In this document: positions 17,454 through 27,556 of the stretch, one piece after another
Position numbering within the stretch: position 1 is the stretch's first letter
How the letters are laid out: each line of letters opens with the position of its first letter
NCBI RefSeq assembly: GCF_012932445.1
Contig: NZ_JAAIIJ010000003.1
Location: 124,001-188,000, forward strand
Length of the DNA: 64,000 nucleotides
From: Bifidobacterium panos
GTDB lineage: Bacteria; Actinomycetota; Actinomycetes; Actinomycetales; Bifidobacteriaceae
Direction: 5' to 3'
Translations under genes and position numbers: made by a program
The notes under the pieces: generated by a model
What the model saw: the letters and a program-made list of their open reading frames with translations, nothing else
Told to the model about the DNA's origin: nothing
The model's database searches: none

Positions 17454-18776
17454 CTACTGATGTTCCACCACGCCCAGCGCCTTCTTGCCGCGCCGAATAA
17501 GCGCGAAGCGACCGGCGAGAAAATCCCCTTGGCCCAAAACCGCTTCGTCGTCCTCCACGCGCGCGTTGTTGAGATACACACCACCGGACTTGATGGCGCG
17601 CCGCGCCTCGGATCCGGACTTGAACAGCCCAGCCTGAACAGCAGCATCAATCACGCGATCGCCAGGCCCCCCTTGCGGGAACATATACCCGCCCTGCCCA
17701 TCGGCCACCTTGAAACCCTCAAGCACCGATTCGAGCGTATCGGCGTCGATGGCGCCAAGATCGCCACCGCGCCCGAACAGCGCGGCGGAGGCGTCGATGG
17801 CCGCTTGGGTGGCCGCCTCGCCATGCACGAAACTGGTGACCTCCCAAGCCAGCGTCTTCTGCGCCTCGCGCGCACCCGGATCGGCTTGGCTCTGCTCAAT
17901 CAGTCGCTCGATCTCACTCTTGGGCAGGAACGTGAACGCCTTCAGCAGACTCTCCATCTCGGCGTCGGGACGGTTGATCCAGAACTGATAGAACTTGTAG
18001 GGGCTGAGCATCGTGGCATCGAGCCAGACGGCGTTGCCCTCGGACTTGCCGAACTTCTTGCCTTGCGCGTCGGTGATGATCGGGCTGGTGAACACGTTGA
18101 CGTCCACCCCGCGCACCTTGTGGATCAGGTCGAGACCGGAGGTGAGATTGCCCCACTGGTCGGAGCCGCCAAGCTCAAGCGTGCAGCCGTACTCATCGAA
18201 CAAGTGCAGGAAATCGTTGCCCTGCAAGACCTGATAGCTGAACTCGGTGAACGAGATGCCTTCCTCGGAGTTCAGGCGCCTGGCCACGGTGTCTTTGGCG
18301 AGCATGGTGCCCAGCCGGAAGTTCTTGCCCACATCGCGCAGGAAGTCGATCACCGACATCTGCGCCGTCCAGTCGTAATTGGACACGAAACGCACGGCGT
18401 TGGGGCCGGATGTCTCAAGAATGCCGCCAATCTGCGCTTTCAGACGCTCGGCCCAACCGGCCACCACGTCCTTGGGGTTCAACGTGCGCTCACCCGACTG
18501 CCGCGGGTCACCGATCAGGCCGGTCGCGCCGCCGACCAATGCAATGGGCCGATGCCCCGCCAACTGCAAGTGGCGCATGTTGATCAGCTGCACGAGATTG
18601 CCGATATGCAGGGAGGCGGCGGTCGGATCGAAGCCGCAATAATACGTGATCGGCTCGCCGTCCAACGCACTCGCGAGTTGCTCCCGGTCAGTGGACTGGG
18701 ACACCAACCCGCGCCATTCAAGTTCCTCAAGCAGACTGTCAAAACCCGCCTGTCTGAAATCCATGACGTGAGCCAT
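17454..18776 (-). CDS. tyrS: Tyrosyl-tRNA synthetase
   Basis: TyrRS is a class I aminoacyl-tRNA synthetase that charges tRNA-Tyr. The 440-residue length is normal for the bacterial TyrS. The HIGH-like signature is [11 protein letters not shown] near residue 53, and the KMSKS-like loop is [14 protein letters not shown] near residue 240. The tyrosine-binding GGSDQWGN lies before it, and a C-terminal S4 RNA-binding domain ([18 protein letters not shown]) closes the protein. It is the first gene of the conserved minus-strand block. The 154-bp gap to the divergent gene at 18931 carries its promoter; no T-box leader was recognised. Confidence 0.97.
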   Translation of the reverse strand: MAHVMDFRQAGFDSLLEELEWRGLVSQSTDREQLASALDGEPITYYCGFDPTAASLHIGNLVQLINMRHLQLAGHRPIALVGGATGLIGDPRQSGERTLNPKDVVAGWAERLKAQIGGILETSGPNAVRFVSNYDWTAQMSVIDFLRDVGKNFRLGTMLAKDTVARRLNSEEGISFTEFSYQVLQGNDFLHLFDEYGCTLELGGSDQWGNLTSGLDLIHKVRGVDVNVFTSPIITDAQGKKFGKSEGNAVWLDATMLSPYKFYQFWINRPDAEMESLLKAFTFLPKSEIERLIEQSQADPGAREAQKTLAWEVTSFVHGEAATQAAIDASAALFGRGGDLGAIDADTLESVLEGFKVADGQGGYMFPQGGPGDRVIDAAVQAGLFKSGSEARRAIKSGGVYLNNARVEDDEAVLGQGDFLAGRFALIRRGKKALGVVEHQ

Positions 18777-18930
18777 ATCTGGTTATTCTCCCCTATCGAA
18801 TTGTTGACACAACCGCGCACATAGCGCGCGTTCCAGTCTCGCAGGACGCGGCGACAGACTAACGCCCCCTAAGGCGCGAAGATACGGGCGGCCACTACAA
18901 TGGGAGCCGAGAAGCGACGATAGGGGAATC

Positions 18931-20751
18931 ATGAACCGCAAAGTCCTGAAAGAACTCGCCAAAACCACAGCGGAACGCCATTACTGGCTGTTGGTGGTAT
19001 TGTGCCTGTTCGCCGCGTTCCTTGGCGCGGAATACACCTCCGCCATGTGGGCGGTGAACTACTCCACGTCACCGAGCTCCATCGCAACGGCGGATGCTGA
19101 TGATTCTGCGTCCACAACGTCCGTGACGAGCATGGATTGGGCGAACGTGGTGATGGATGTGCTCTTCGGCGATACCACTTCCTCGCAAGCCCCCGGAGCC
19201 GCGCAGGAGACCAACCCCATGCTGGGCCGTTCGCGCGGCGTGTTCGCCGGTGTGGTCAACACCGTTTCCAACGGCAGCATTTTGAGGTCGGTGGCCGAGG
19301 CCGTGCATTCCATCGTGCACTCGCGCGGCGCGTCGGTGGCGGTTGCGGTGCTGCTCAGCTTGGCCGTCTACTTGTTCGTGTGGCTGTTCATCCGCGAAAC
19401 CTACCTGGTCGTCTCGCGCAGGATGGTGCTCGAAGCGCGCGTGTATGAGCAGGTGCCGATGCGCCACATGATGTTCCCCATCCGGACGCGCCAATGGCCG
19501 CGCATCGCGTGGACGATGTTCGTCGAGAACGTGTTTCTCACCCTATGGTGGCTCACCATCGTCGGCGGCATCATCAAAAGCTTCTCATACCGGCTCGTGC
19601 CATACATCATCGCAGAAAACCCCTCGATGAAGGCGTGCGACGCAATCACCCTGTCCCGGCGCATGATGAAAGGCCACAAGTGGGAGGCCTTCGTGGCGTT
19701 GTTAAGCTTCCTCGGCTGGAATCTGCTGGCATGGCTCACGTTGGGCATGAGCGGCATCTTCTATTCCAACGGCTATCAGGCGGCGTTCTGGGCCGAGTAT
19801 TACACCTATCTGCGCGCGCTCGCCAAACAGCAGAACATCGAGGGCGCGCAGCAGCTGAACGACGAGTATCTGTTCACCACCCCCTCCCCCGAACTGCTCG
19901 CGTCGACATACGCCGATGTGGCTGAACACATCAGCGAAGTGGATGCTTCCGGCACCACCGTGAGCAAGCCCACCGGTTTCGCCGGGTTCCTGTGCGAGTG
20001 GCTGGGCATTCGTCTGACTCACTCCCAGCAGGTCACCGATTGGGAAACCTATAAGGCGAACATGACGGCATTACGCGCCGCCCGCGCCGTTCTCGACGGC
20101 AAAACCTATCCCAACAGACTCGCGCCGAACCAGCGGCAGCACCCGAACCAGCGCAAACGCAAGCCCAACTCCGGCTCGCTGCTGGACGCCATGCGCAGCT
20201 ATTCGGTGCTGAACCTGACGATGATGTTCTTCATCTTCTGCTTCATCGGCTGGCTGTGGGAAGTGGCGCTGGCGTTCATCACGGAGGGGCACTTCGTCAA
20301 TCGCGGCACCTTGCACGGCCCGTGGCTGCCGATTTATGGCATGGGCGGCATCATCATCCTCGTGGTGCTGAAGAAGCTGCGCGACAAGCCGCTGTTGGAG
20401 TTCGTCGCGGCGGTGGTGCTGTGCGGCGCGCTGGAATATTACATTTCGTGGTATCTGGAGATGACCCACGGGCAGCGTTGGTGGGATTACACCGGCTATT
20501 TCCTCAACCTCAACGGGCGTATCTGCGCCGAGGGGTTGCTGACCTTCGGTCTTGGAGGGTTGGCCATCGTGTATCTGCTGGCACCGGCGCTCGATCAGTT
20601 GCTCAACCGTGCCAATCGCAAGATTCTGGCCGTGGTGGCCATTGCGCTGGTGGTGGTGTATGTGGGCGACCAGATCTATTCCGGCCAGCATCCGAACGCG
20701 GGTCACGGCATTACGGATTACAAGGACGAGACGACTTCGCAAACCAAATAG
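18931..20751 (+). CDS. Large membrane protein: DUF975-like half plus CmpB-like half
   Basis: The 606-residue protein has two membrane halves. The first (residues 20–290) resembles DUF975 proteins, with helix pairs around LLVVLCLFAAFLGAEYTSAM and ITLSRRMMKGHKWEAFV. The second (430–600) matches the ABC_trans_CmpB family (putative ABC-transporter type IV), seen in FIFCFIGWLWEVALAFITEG, RGTLHGPWLPIYGMGG and ISWYLEM. The loop between them is basic. The gene is monocistronic and faces a second CmpB-like gene across a 46-bp gap. The function of this family is not established; a cell-envelope role is usual speculation. Confidence 0.8.
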   Translation: MNRKVLKELAKTTAERHYWLLVVLCLFAAFLGAEYTSAMWAVNYSTSPSSIATADADDSASTTSVTSMDWANVVMDVLFGDTTSSQAPGAAQETNPMLGRSRGVFAGVVNTVSNGSILRSVAEAVHSIVHSRGASVAVAVLLSLAVYLFVWLFIRETYLVVSRRMVLEARVYEQVPMRHMMFPIRTRQWPRIAWTMFVENVFLTLWWLTIVGGIIKSFSYRLVPYIIAENPSMKACDAITLSRRMMKGHKWEAFVALLSFLGWNLLAWLTLGMSGIFYSNGYQAAFWAEYYTYLRALAKQQNIEGAQQLNDEYLFTTPSPELLASTYADVAEHISEVDASGTTVSKPTGFAGFLCEWLGIRLTHSQQVTDWETYKANMTALRAARAVLDGKTYPNRLAPNQRQHPNQRKRKPNSGSLLDAMRSYSVLNLTMMFFIFCFIGWLWEVALAFITEGHFVNRGTLHGPWLPIYGMGGIIILVVLKKLRDKPLLEFVAAVVLCGALEYYISWYLEMTHGQRWWDYTGYFLNLNGRICAEGLLTFGLGGLAIVYLLAPALDQLLNRANRKILAVVAIALVVVYVGDQIYSGQHPNAGHGITDYKDETTSQTK

Positions 20752-20797
20752 CCATGGCTCATATGGCCTTATATGGCTATATGGCTTAATGGCTTAC
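20752..20797. repeat. Short ATGGC-type repeat between convergent genes
   Basis: The 46-bp gap between the two convergent CmpB-like genes consists of near-repeats of TATGGCT (six variants, e.g. ATATGGCC, ATATGGCT, TAATGGCT). No stem of the usual terminator type is obvious. Confidence 0.45.
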
Positions 20798-21574
20798 TCA
20801 GCGCTTGGGGCGCATCAGCTCGCGCAAGGAGTTGAGAACATCATCCTTGCCGGGGACCTTGAGCTTCGGGAAGGATTCGAGCATACGTCGTTGCTGCGCA
20901 TTGATGGTGCCTGAAACGGCCTGACGCATATGTTTGAGCGTTTCTTGCGAGCCGGTCGACCATTCGCGCATCTTCGCGGAAACGGCACCGCTCCCCCACT
21001 GCCAGGTCTCTCCGGCGCGGGCGGCGATATCGCGCAGGGTTTGCGTCAGCGCATCGAGAGTGGAGGCGAAATCGCTCATACCGGCGACAGTGACGGCCAA
21101 ATCGACAATGCCGAGCACAAAACACACCAGTGCAGCCGCGCAAAGCGCCTGACCGGGAATCATGTCGGTGACGTCGGCCACCCAAGGCTGTATGCCGAAA
21201 ACAATAACCACGCCGCCGATGCCGAACACCACCGCCCCCAGCAGGCAGACGCGGCCGTTGAGGTTGAACTTGAAATCGGAGTAATCCCACCAGCGCGCGT
21301 GGAACAATCGCTCCATCGCCCACGAGGTGACATATTCGAGAATCGTCGCCCCCATCGCGGACACCAGGAACACGACCACCGGGTTGCGAACCTGACCGAG
21401 AATAAGCGTGGCGAGCACCGCACCCGTGCCGTAGATCGGGCACAGCGGGCCGTTGAGGAAACCGCGGTTGACCAGTCTGCGCTCCTGAATCGAAACGAGA
21501 ATCGACTCATACACCCAGCCGCAGAAACTGTAGAACAGAAACCACAGGAACAGCTTGACCAACCCCATCAGCAT
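20798..21574 (-). CDS. CmpB-like membrane protein
   Basis: The 258-residue protein carries a CmpB-like domain in residues 5–150, with LFYSFCGWVYESILVS, NRGFLNGPLCPIYGTG, and WWDYSDFKFNLNGRVCL, closely paralleling the C-terminal half of the convergent gene at 18931. About five membrane segments are predicted. Residues 160–258 form a soluble helical tail with MREWSTGSQETLKHMRQAVSG. The HD hydrolase gene lies six nt upstream on the same strand, so the two are probably cotranscribed. A duplicated CmpB unit in head-to-head arrangement suggests the pair arose by local duplication. Confidence 0.8.
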   Translation of the reverse strand: MLMGLVKLFLWFLFYSFCGWVYESILVSIQERRLVNRGFLNGPLCPIYGTGAVLATLILGQVRNPVVVFLVSAMGATILEYVTSWAMERLFHARWWDYSDFKFNLNGRVCLLGAVVFGIGGVVIVFGIQPWVADVTDMIPGQALCAAALVCFVLGIVDLAVTVAGMSDFASTLDALTQTLRDIAARAGETWQWGSGAVSAKMREWSTGSQETLKHMRQAVSGTINAQQRRMLESFPKLKVPGKDDVLNSLRELMRPKR

Positions 21575-21580
21575 GCGCGA

Positions 21581-22078
21581 TCACCTCGGGCGGGAGGGCT
21601 TGTTGAAGCGGTCGAGGCTGAGCGTTTCTTTGGTGGCGCTCAATTTGTCTGCCAGAGTGACCAGATAGCCTTCGATATAGCGCGGTGGCATCGGTGTGAG
21701 CGGGAACATGTGCCGGGCGATGCTGTCGCGCTCGATTTCGTTGAGTTCAAAATCGCTATGCGCGTTGGCGAGCGCGGCACCGCCGTGGGTGAAGCCATGC
21801 CAGCGATGGGTGCCGTCGTCCCAATCATGCCAGTCGTACAGAAAATAGTCGTGCAATAGCGCAGCGCGAATCAGCGACTTCAGGTCGACGCGACGCCACA
21901 GACGCGCGCGGTCAGCCATCCATACGGCCAAGCAGGCCACGCGAATCGAATGTGCGTAGGTGGTGACGTTGCCGTGCTGATAGCAGCCGCGCTCGATTTG
22001 CATATGCTCATGTTCGAGCACTTCACGACCGTGTTCGGCGACGAGACGCTGAATCTCAACGCGGGTGAGCAATCTCAC
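21581..22078 (-). CDS. HD-domain phosphohydrolase
   Basis: The 165-residue protein has the metal-binding HD pattern: YAHSIRVACLAVWMADR supplies the first histidine, and LIRAALLHDYFLYDWHDWD supplies the HD pair. A later histidine in SIARHMFPLTPMPPRYIEG and an aspartate in VTLADKLSATKE complete the set. Such small HD proteins hydrolyse nucleotides or phosphate esters; the substrate is unknown. The pattern and size match the YedJ/YpgQ-like uncharacterised group. It lies just downstream of the arg cluster with a hairpin in between, and upstream of the CmpB-like gene. Confidence 0.85.
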   Translation of the reverse strand: MRLLTRVEIQRLVAEHGREVLEHEHMQIERGCYQHGNVTTYAHSIRVACLAVWMADRARLWRRVDLKSLIRAALLHDYFLYDWHDWDDGTHRWHGFTHGGAALANAHSDFELNEIERDSIARHMFPLTPMPPRYIEGYLVTLADKLSATKETLSLDRFNKPSRPR

Positions 22079-22129
22079 GGCTTCGGTTTCCTTTGTTATC
22101 TTGACGATATTGCCGCGTCCGATTGTAGG

Positions 22130-22154
22130 ACGGGCATGTTAATGCCATGCCCGT
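22130..22154 (-). terminator. Hairpin after argH
   Basis: A perfect 9-bp stem, ACGGGCATG with CATGCCCGT, and a 7-nt loop lie 29 nt beyond the argH stop. No T-run follows, so it is either a weak intrinsic terminator of the arg transcript or a processing hairpin. Confidence 0.5.
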
Positions 22155-22182
22155 TCGCACGGATGATTTGATTTGGGAAGTA

Positions 22183-23655
22183 TCAGAACGTTCCCGGCGC
22201 GCGATAGGCGGGGCCGTCCGACATGGAATCGGCGAACACCTTGAACTCCTCGATTTGGCGCTTGGCATCCGCGATCTGCTCGCGCACGCGGCCATAGGCG
22301 GTGCCACCCTTGCCGTTGCGGGAGGCGACCGAGCCTTCGCTGGAGAGCACCTCGCGCACCTTGGGGGCTTCGGCGGCGGGCAGGAAGGCCGCGAACGTTG
22401 CGATGAAATCGTCGTCAGTCAAGTCCCACAGCTCCTGGCCGCGGGTTTCCGCGATTTTCACGCACGCGCCGGAAAGCTCATGGGCGTGGCGGAATGGCAC
22501 GCCGTGCTTGACCAGCCATTCGGCGATGTCGGTGGCGAGGGCGAAGCCGGTGGGGGCTTCGGCGGCGAGACGCTCGGCGTCGAAACGCATGGTGGTGACC
22601 ATGCCGGTGAACGCGGGCAGGAGTACTTCGAGGGTGTCGACCTGATCGAACACGGCCTCCTTGTCTTCCTGCAAATCGCGCGCATAGGCGGTGGGAAGGC
22701 CTTTAAGCGTAGACATCAGGCCTGTCAAGTCACCGATCAGGCGGCCCGACTTGCCGCGGGCGAGTTCGGCGATATCCGGGTTCTTCTTCTGCGGCATAAT
22801 CGACGAGCCGGTGGAATAGCCGTCGTCGAGCTTGACGAACGCGAACTCCTGGGTGTTCCAGATGATGATTTCCTCGGACAGGCGGGAGATATCCACGCCT
22901 GTCATGGCGGCGATGAAGGCGAATTCGGCGACGAGGTCGCGCGCGGCGGTGCCGTCGATGGAGTTGTCACTCACCCGTGCGAAGCCGAGTTCGCGGGCCA
23001 CGGCTTCGGGGTCGAGGCCGAGCGTGTTGCCGGCCAACGCGCCGGAACCGTACGGCGAGGCGTTGATGCGTTTATCCCAATCCATCAGGCGCTGAATGTC
23101 GCGCAGCAACGGCCACACGTGAGCCATGAGCTGATGTGCATGCAGCACCGGCTGGGCGTGCTGCATGTGCGTGCGGCCCGGCATCACCGTTTTGCCGGCC
23201 TTCTCGCTTTGCGCGATCAGCGCGTTGATGAGGCTTACCAGTTGTGCGGCGATCACGCGGGCGTGGCGGCGCAGCCACATGCGAATCAGGCAGGCGATCT
23301 GGTCGTTGCGCGAACGCCCGGCTCTGAGCTTGCCGCCCAGTTCGTCGCCGGCGATGTCGAGAAGGCCGCGTTCCAGCGCGGTGGCCTCGTCTTCGTCGTC
23401 CTCAATCGGGGCGAAGGAGCCGTCGTCCACATGGCGCTGCAACTCGTCAAGCGCGGCTTCCATGCGGTTCAGCTCGTCGTCGCTCAACAGCCCCGCACGC
23501 CCCAAGGCACGGGCGTGGGCGCGCGACCCTGCAATGTCGTCGTCGGCCAGTCGCCAGTCGAATTGCGTGGACTTGGACAGTTTCGCCAGTTCGGGCGAAG
23601 GGCCGGAGGTAAAGCGCCCGCCCCACAGCGCCAGATGCTCATTCTTTTCACTCAT
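22183..23655 (-). CDS. argH: Argininosuccinate lyase
   Basis: ArgH splits argininosuccinate into arginine and fumarate, the last step of arginine synthesis. The 490-residue protein belongs to the fumarase/aspartase superfamily. The family signature [16 protein letters not shown] holds the mobile catalytic loop, and [17 protein letters not shown] supplies a catalytic histidine. It is the terminal gene of the arg cluster, separated from argG by 171 bp that contain a 93-bp palindromic element. The start [16 protein letters not shown] is standard. Confidence 0.97.
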   Translation of the reverse strand: MSEKNEHLALWGGRFTSGPSPELAKLSKSTQFDWRLADDDIAGSRAHARALGRAGLLSDDELNRMEAALDELQRHVDDGSFAPIEDDEDEATALERGLLDIAGDELGGKLRAGRSRNDQIACLIRMWLRRHARVIAAQLVSLINALIAQSEKAGKTVMPGRTHMQHAQPVLHAHQLMAHVWPLLRDIQRLMDWDKRINASPYGSGALAGNTLGLDPEAVARELGFARVSDNSIDGTAARDLVAEFAFIAAMTGVDISRLSEEIIIWNTQEFAFVKLDDGYSTGSSIMPQKKNPDIAELARGKSGRLIGDLTGLMSTLKGLPTAYARDLQEDKEAVFDQVDTLEVLLPAFTGMVTTMRFDAERLAAEAPTGFALATDIAEWLVKHGVPFRHAHELSGACVKIAETRGQELWDLTDDDFIATFAAFLPAAEAPKVREVLSSEGSVASRNGKGGTAYGRVREQIADAKRQIEEFKVFADSMSDGPAYRAPGTF

Positions 23656-23718
23656 AAGTCACTACCTTACTGCGCTCCCTATCACCTAAAATACCGTCGA
23701 GTTATAGCAATATCACGA

Positions 23719-23811
23719 GGGTCAGGCAGCCGGCTGTTTCGTTGTGAGACGTAAGACTTGGCCTACCGGCCTGGAGGGTGTCGAACAACGAAACAGCCGG
23801 CTACCTGACCC
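23719..23811. repeat. Palindromic element A (26-41-26) between argH and argG
   Basis: Left arm 23719–23744 begins GGGTCAGGCAGCCGGC. Right arm 23786–23811 is its reverse complement with a single mismatch (position 23727, which becomes a G·U pair in a minus-strand RNA). The 41-nt core 23745–23785 begins TGAGACGTAAGACTTGG, contains GGCCTACCGGCC and ends GGGTGTCGAA. The same core recurs at 29888 (inverted) and 30011. It sits wholly in the intergenic gap of the arg transcript. It may be an mRNA processing or stability hairpin, a small mobile repeat, or both. Confidence 0.85.
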
Positions 23812-23826
23812 GGCCAGTATGACAAC

Positions 23827-25065
23827 CTATTCGACGGTATTCTGGGGCACCTCAATGCCTTGGCCGAATTTGACGTCGCGGGCGGCGGCCACGCGGGACG
23901 GCAAGCCGTAGATGTCGATGAAACCGTTGGAGGACTTCTGGTCGAAGCTGTCGCCGGAATCGTAGGTGGCGAGGTTGTAGTCGTACAGCGAGCTGTCGGA
24001 GCGACGCCCGGTGACCACCGCGCGGCCGCCGTGCATGGTCATGCGAATCTCGCCGTTGACGTACTTCTGCGTATCTTCGATGAAGGCGTTGAGCGACTGG
24101 GTGGCCGGGCTGAACCACTGTGCGTCGTAAACCAGTTCGCCCCAGCGCTTGTCGATGTCGCGCTTGATGCGGTGCTGTTCGCGCTCAAGGCAGCAGTTCT
24201 CCAGCTCCTGATGGGCGGTGATCAGCGCCACCGCGCCCGGGCACTCATACAGTTCGCGCGACTTGATGCCGACCAAGCGATCCTCAATCAGGTCGATGCG
24301 GCCAATGCCCTGTGCACCGGCGCGACGGTTCATCTCCTCGATGGCCTGCAGCGGGGTGACATCATGGCCGTCGATCTTGACGGGGATGCCCTGCTTGAAC
24401 TCGATGACGACCTCGTCCTCGACGGGCGGGAACGCCGGGTCGTCGGTGTAGGCGTAACAGTCCTTGGTGGGCGCGTTCCACGGGTCTTCCAGGAAGCCGG
24501 TTTCGATGGCGCGGCCCCACACGTTCTGGTCGATGGAGTACGGGCTTTTCTCGGTCTGAACGATGGGCAGCTGATGCTCCTTGGCGAACGCGATTTCGAC
24601 GTCGCGTGTCAGGGACAGGTCTCGAATCGGGCTGATGGCCTTCAGCTTGGGGTCGATGGAGGCAATGGACACCTCGAAGCGCACCTGATCGTTGCCCTTG
24701 CCGGTGCAGCCGTGGGAGATGGTGTCGGCACCGAACTGGTGGGCGGCGCGCACCAGGTGCTTGGAGATCAGCGGGCGGGAAATGGCGGAAACCAGCGGAT
24801 ACACGCCTTCATACATGGCGTTGGCCTTGAGCGCCTTCATGCAGTATTCGTTGGCGAATTCGTCACGCGCGTCCACCACATAGGCTTCAACAGCGCCGCA
24901 CGCGAGCGCGCGCTCCTTGATGGTTTCCAGGCTCTCGCCGCCCTGACCGACGTCGAGGGACACGGCAACAACATCCTTGCCGGTGCGCTCCTTGAGGTAC
25001 GAAATGGCCACGGAGGTGTCGAGGCCGCCCGAATAAGCCAGTACGAGACGATTCTTATCTGCCAT
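23827..25065 (-). CDS. argG: Argininosuccinate synthase
   Basis: ArgG joins citrulline and aspartate using ATP. The 412-residue protein starts [19 protein letters not shown], the PP-loop ATP-binding motif (SGGLDTS). Further landmarks are [16 protein letters not shown] and [14 protein letters not shown] separate ArgR-box-like region lies 26–61 bp upstream, so argGH probably have their own promoter in addition to readthrough from argR. The end QNTVE is followed by only a short gap before element A. Confidence 0.97.
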   Translation of the reverse strand: MADKNRLVLAYSGGLDTSVAISYLKERTGKDVVAVSLDVGQGGESLETIKERALACGAVEAYVVDARDEFANEYCMKALKANAMYEGVYPLVSAISRPLISKHLVRAAHQFGADTISHGCTGKGNDQVRFEVSIASIDPKLKAISPIRDLSLTRDVEIAFAKEHQLPIVQTEKSPYSIDQNVWGRAIETGFLEDPWNAPTKDCYAYTDDPAFPPVEDEVVIEFKQGIPVKIDGHDVTPLQAIEEMNRRAGAQGIGRIDLIEDRLVGIKSRELYECPGAVALITAHQELENCCLEREQHRIKRDIDKRWGELVYDAQWFSPATQSLNAFIEDTQKYVNGEIRMTMHGGRAVVTGRRSDSSLYDYNLATYDSGDSFDQKSSNGFIDIYGLPSRVAAARDVKFGQGIEVPQNTVE

Positions 25066-25090
25066 GAGTTGCCTTTCTTACGTTGAGCTG

Positions 25091-25126
25091 ATGCAAGTAT
25101 ATACAGACCACCGTATATTTATGCAC
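25091..25126. promoter_or_regulatory. ArgR-box-like operator upstream of argG
   Basis: The sequence includes GTATATACAGACCACCGTAT followed by ATTTATGCA. Its right half aligns with the site upstream of argC: from CAGAC to ATGCA, 18 of 22 positions agree. ARG boxes in other bacteria are A/T-rich imperfect palindromes that occur in pairs. The position 26–61 bp before the argG start fits an operator overlapping the promoter. Confidence 0.7.
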
Positions 25127-25398
25127 GGCGTGTCATCCCCGTCGCTCAACACGCAGCATCCTTCCCCCACAACTCGCTTCTGAAAAACATACACCGACCG
25201 TCACTCAGCGTACATTTTTCCACAGTCGTGTCCGCCGCTGCCAAGCCAAGGACAGATTCTTTCCTCACAAAAACCAACGTCCCTTTGAATTGTTAACCCA
25301 TATGGGTTATCATGACGATGAAGCCAGTCGCCTGCGGGTGGGCTTGGAAGTGGAAGTCGGTGACCCTGTGACATGATAGGGCCCGGCTTCCGCGCTAT
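25127..25398. other. Long gap upstream of argG with palindrome and hairpin
   Basis: No convincing gene was found. A 16-bp perfect palindrome, TAACCCATATGGGTTA, lies at 25294–25309. A 24-codon frame (25302–25376, starting MGYHDDEASRLRV) overlaps it, but there is no good ribosome site. A stable hairpin (GGAAGTCGG with CCGGCTTCC, 25352–25391) lies just beyond the end of the DUF3800-like gene. The hairpin could terminate that gene, which is transcribed leftward. Confidence 0.5.
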
Positions 25399-25983
25399 TC
25401 AGCAACAAATAATCTCATCCAATACCTTCTCATTAAGAAAAGTCGCAAAATCCATCTCACCAGACTTCGTATCACCGTATGCACCAAGTATCTGATCAGG
25501 CAACCACAGGCATGGTTCGCAATCACCACGAACATGGTCAAGACGAATGCTCCTGAGCACATGGCTGGTGTACAGATAGGATACCAAGTGCCTGTCCCGC
25601 GCATCCTGCGAGGCGGTTCGACTTTCAAGAACAAGCCTATCAACGCCATGCTGTTCAAGAAGCTGCAATAAACGCTCCAAGCATTTGCGACGAGCGCGCT
25701 CATCATTGATTGTGCTCATCTGTTCGGCAGCAATAATAAACGACAACGATTCCAGGCTTTCAAGTGCAGCCATGGCTTTTCTCTTATCCCTACTCGTCAT
25801 CTGCCGCCAGTGCAGTTTGCGCGCACCTGACGGTTTCAAACTTTCGAGCAGACTGCGCATTCCTGCCGTATCAGCGACAACGCAAGCACATATCAGATAA
25901 GTCGGGCGCAACATTCCCTTATGGCGAATACTCTCATCACCCCATGCCAGATTTGCGTTTGACAATTTCCCGCCATTCCTCAT
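25399..25983 (-). CDS. DUF3800-like hypothetical protein within the arg cluster
   Basis: The 194-residue protein is not an arginine enzyme. It begins with NLAWGDESIRHKG and contains YLICACVVA, KLHWRQMTSRDKR, VDRLVLESR and LWLPDQILGAYGD. The spaced acidic residues (DES near 16, E in LVLESR, D in LPDQ) recall the RNase H-like DUF3800 family, proteins often found near mobile or defence genes. It sits between argR and argG with modest spacing on both sides. No ribosome site is clear before ATG 25983, and the true start may be a few codons later. Its presence splits the usual argR–argG adjacency. Confidence 0.65.
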   Translation of the reverse strand: MRNGGKLSNANLAWGDESIRHKGMLRPTYLICACVVADTAGMRSLLESLKPSGARKLHWRQMTSRDKRKAMAALESLESLSFIIAAEQMSTINDERARRKCLERLLQLLEQHGVDRLVLESRTASQDARDRHLVSYLYTSHVLRSIRLDHVRGDCEPCLWLPDQILGAYGDTKSGEMDFATFLNEKVLDEIICC

Positions 25984-26045
25984 CGTATGTGCAGTTCATC
26001 GAGAATACCACTTCAACGGGAAACTTCGAGAGTCAAGGCATGCGG

Positions 26046-26549
26046 CTACTTGGAGGCGAGAGTGAGGAGCCAGGTGGCGCGGGCGGTGGCGGTGGGGTCG
26101 TCGGCGCAGATGACCATTACGGTGTCGTCGCCGGCGATGGTGCCCAGCACGCCGTCGACGGGCTGCTTGTCGATGACGGAGGCCACGTATTGCGCGGCCC
26201 CCGAGGGCGTGTGCACGACGATGAGATTGCGCGCGGTGGCCACCGAGGTGATCAATCCGCTCACCGCGCGGGACATCTGCTGCTCGGCTTTGGAATCGAG
26301 CGGGCGACGATCGTCCGAATCGACCTGCACGGCGTAGGCCATCGTGCCGTCCGGCAGGCGCTTCTTGAACGCATGCATCTCGTCGAGGTCGCGGCTCAGC
26401 GTGGCTTGGGTGACGGCGATGCCCTCGTCTTCAAGCAATTGCGCGAGCTGGCTTTGCGATGTGACGACGTGAGCCGAAAGCGCCTGTTCGATGGCGCTCA
26501 GACGCGCGGCTCTGGAAGCCGGGCGCTGCAACGGCGACGCCTCGCTCAT
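26046..26549 (-). CDS. argR: Arginine repressor
   Basis: ArgR is a hexameric repressor that uses arginine as corepressor. The 167-residue protein has an N-terminal winged helix-turn-helix ([21 protein letters not shown]) and the C-terminal oligomerisation and arginine-binding domain with [18 protein letters not shown], whose DD pair contacts arginine. The start at 26549 overlaps the argF stop as ATGA; the frame upstream of it is shadow of argF. It is probably autoregulated with the operon through the sites before argC and argG. Confidence 0.95.
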   Translation of the reverse strand: MSEASPLQRPASRAARLSAIEQALSAHVVTSQSQLAQLLEDEGIAVTQATLSRDLDEMHAFKKRLPDGTMAYAVQVDSDDRRPLDSKAEQQMSRAVSGLITSVATARNLIVVHTPSGAAQYVASVIDKQPVDGVLGTIAGDDTVMVICADDPTATARATWLLTLASK

Positions 26550-27514
26550 GACAACAGGCTTTCGTCGCCACGCGCCTTGCCCGTCAGCCACGTGAGCAGC
26601 GCTTTCTGCGCGTGCAAACGATTCTCCGCCTCGTCCCACACCACGGACTGCGGCCCGTCGATCACTTCGGCGGTGACCTCCTTGCCGCGATAGGCCGGCA
26701 GGCAGTGCTGGAACAGCGCGTCCGGCTTGGCGAGCGCCATCAGCGCGGCGTTCACCTGATACGGCCAGAACGGCTTGGAACGCACGGCGTATTCTGCTTC
26801 CTCGCCCATCGACACCCACGTGTCAGTGAACACGCAATCGGCGCCCTTCACGGCTTCCTTCGGGTCGGTAGTGACCAGGATGGAGCCGCCGTTTTCGGCC
26901 GCCAAGCGTTCGGCGTCGGCCACGATTTGCTCGTCGGGCAGATAGCCGTAAGGCCCGGCCACGCGCACGTTCATGCCCGCGATCGCACCGGCGAGCAGAT
27001 AGGAGTTCGCCATATTGTTAGCCGCGTCGCCCAGATAGGCGATGGTCTGGTTCTTCAGGTTATCGACGCCGCCACGATGTTCGGCGATGGTCTGGAAGTC
27101 AGCGAGCACCTGGCAGGGGTGGAACTGGTCGGTCAGGGCGTTGACCACCGGATGGCTTGAATATTTCGCCATTTCCTCGACGCGCTCTTGGCCGAAGGTG
27201 CGCCACACCACGCCGTAGGCCATACGGTCGAGCACGCGGGCGGTGTCGGCCACCGGCTCGCCGCGCCCCAGCTGAGAGCCGGACTTGTCGATTACCAGCG
27301 GGTAGCCGCCAAGCTCGGCGACACCGATGGAGAAGCTGGAGCGGGTACGGGTGCTCGGCTTGTCAAACAGCACGGCCACGGCTTGCGGACCGGCGAAGGG
27401 CTGACGATAGAAGCGGTTCTTGTGGAACTGGATGGCCAGTTCGAGCACCTGGCTTTGCTCCTCGTGGTTCAGGTCATCGTCGCGCAGCATGTGGCGCAAT
27501 TCGGGTGTTGCCAT
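26546..27514 (-). CDS. argF: Ornithine carbamoyltransferase
   Basis: ArgF makes citrulline from ornithine and carbamoyl phosphate. The 322-residue protein has the carbamoyl-phosphate loop [23 protein letters not shown], and the ornithine-side [11 protein letters not shown] motif near the C-terminus, with SMGEE before it. These distinguish it from aspartate carbamoyltransferase. It follows argD by 42 bp and overlaps argR by four nt. Confidence 0.97.
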   Translation of the reverse strand: MATPELRHMLRDDDLNHEEQSQVLELAIQFHKNRFYRQPFAGPQAVAVLFDKPSTRTRSSFSIGVAELGGYPLVIDKSGSQLGRGEPVADTARVLDRMAYGVVWRTFGQERVEEMAKYSSHPVVNALTDQFHPCQVLADFQTIAEHRGGVDNLKNQTIAYLGDAANNMANSYLLAGAIAGMNVRVAGPYGYLPDEQIVADAERLAAENGGSILVTTDPKEAVKGADCVFTDTWVSMGEEAEYAVRSKPFWPYQVNAALMALAKPDALFQHCLPAYRGKEVTAEVIDGPQSVVWDEAENRLHAQKALLTWLTGKARGDESLLS

Positions 27515-27556
27515 AATTCGTATTCCTTCTTATCTACTACTTACGTCTCTTCTTTA

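Noticed and set aside
23719..23811. Reading elements A, B and C as integron attC sites
   Set aside because: Inner GTT/AAC positions are suggestive, but there is no integrase, no cassette structure and the core is conserved rather than variable.
25302..25376. 24-codon frame MGYHDDEASRLRV upstream of argG
   Set aside because: No ribosome-binding site and overlaps a palindrome; too short to support as a gene.
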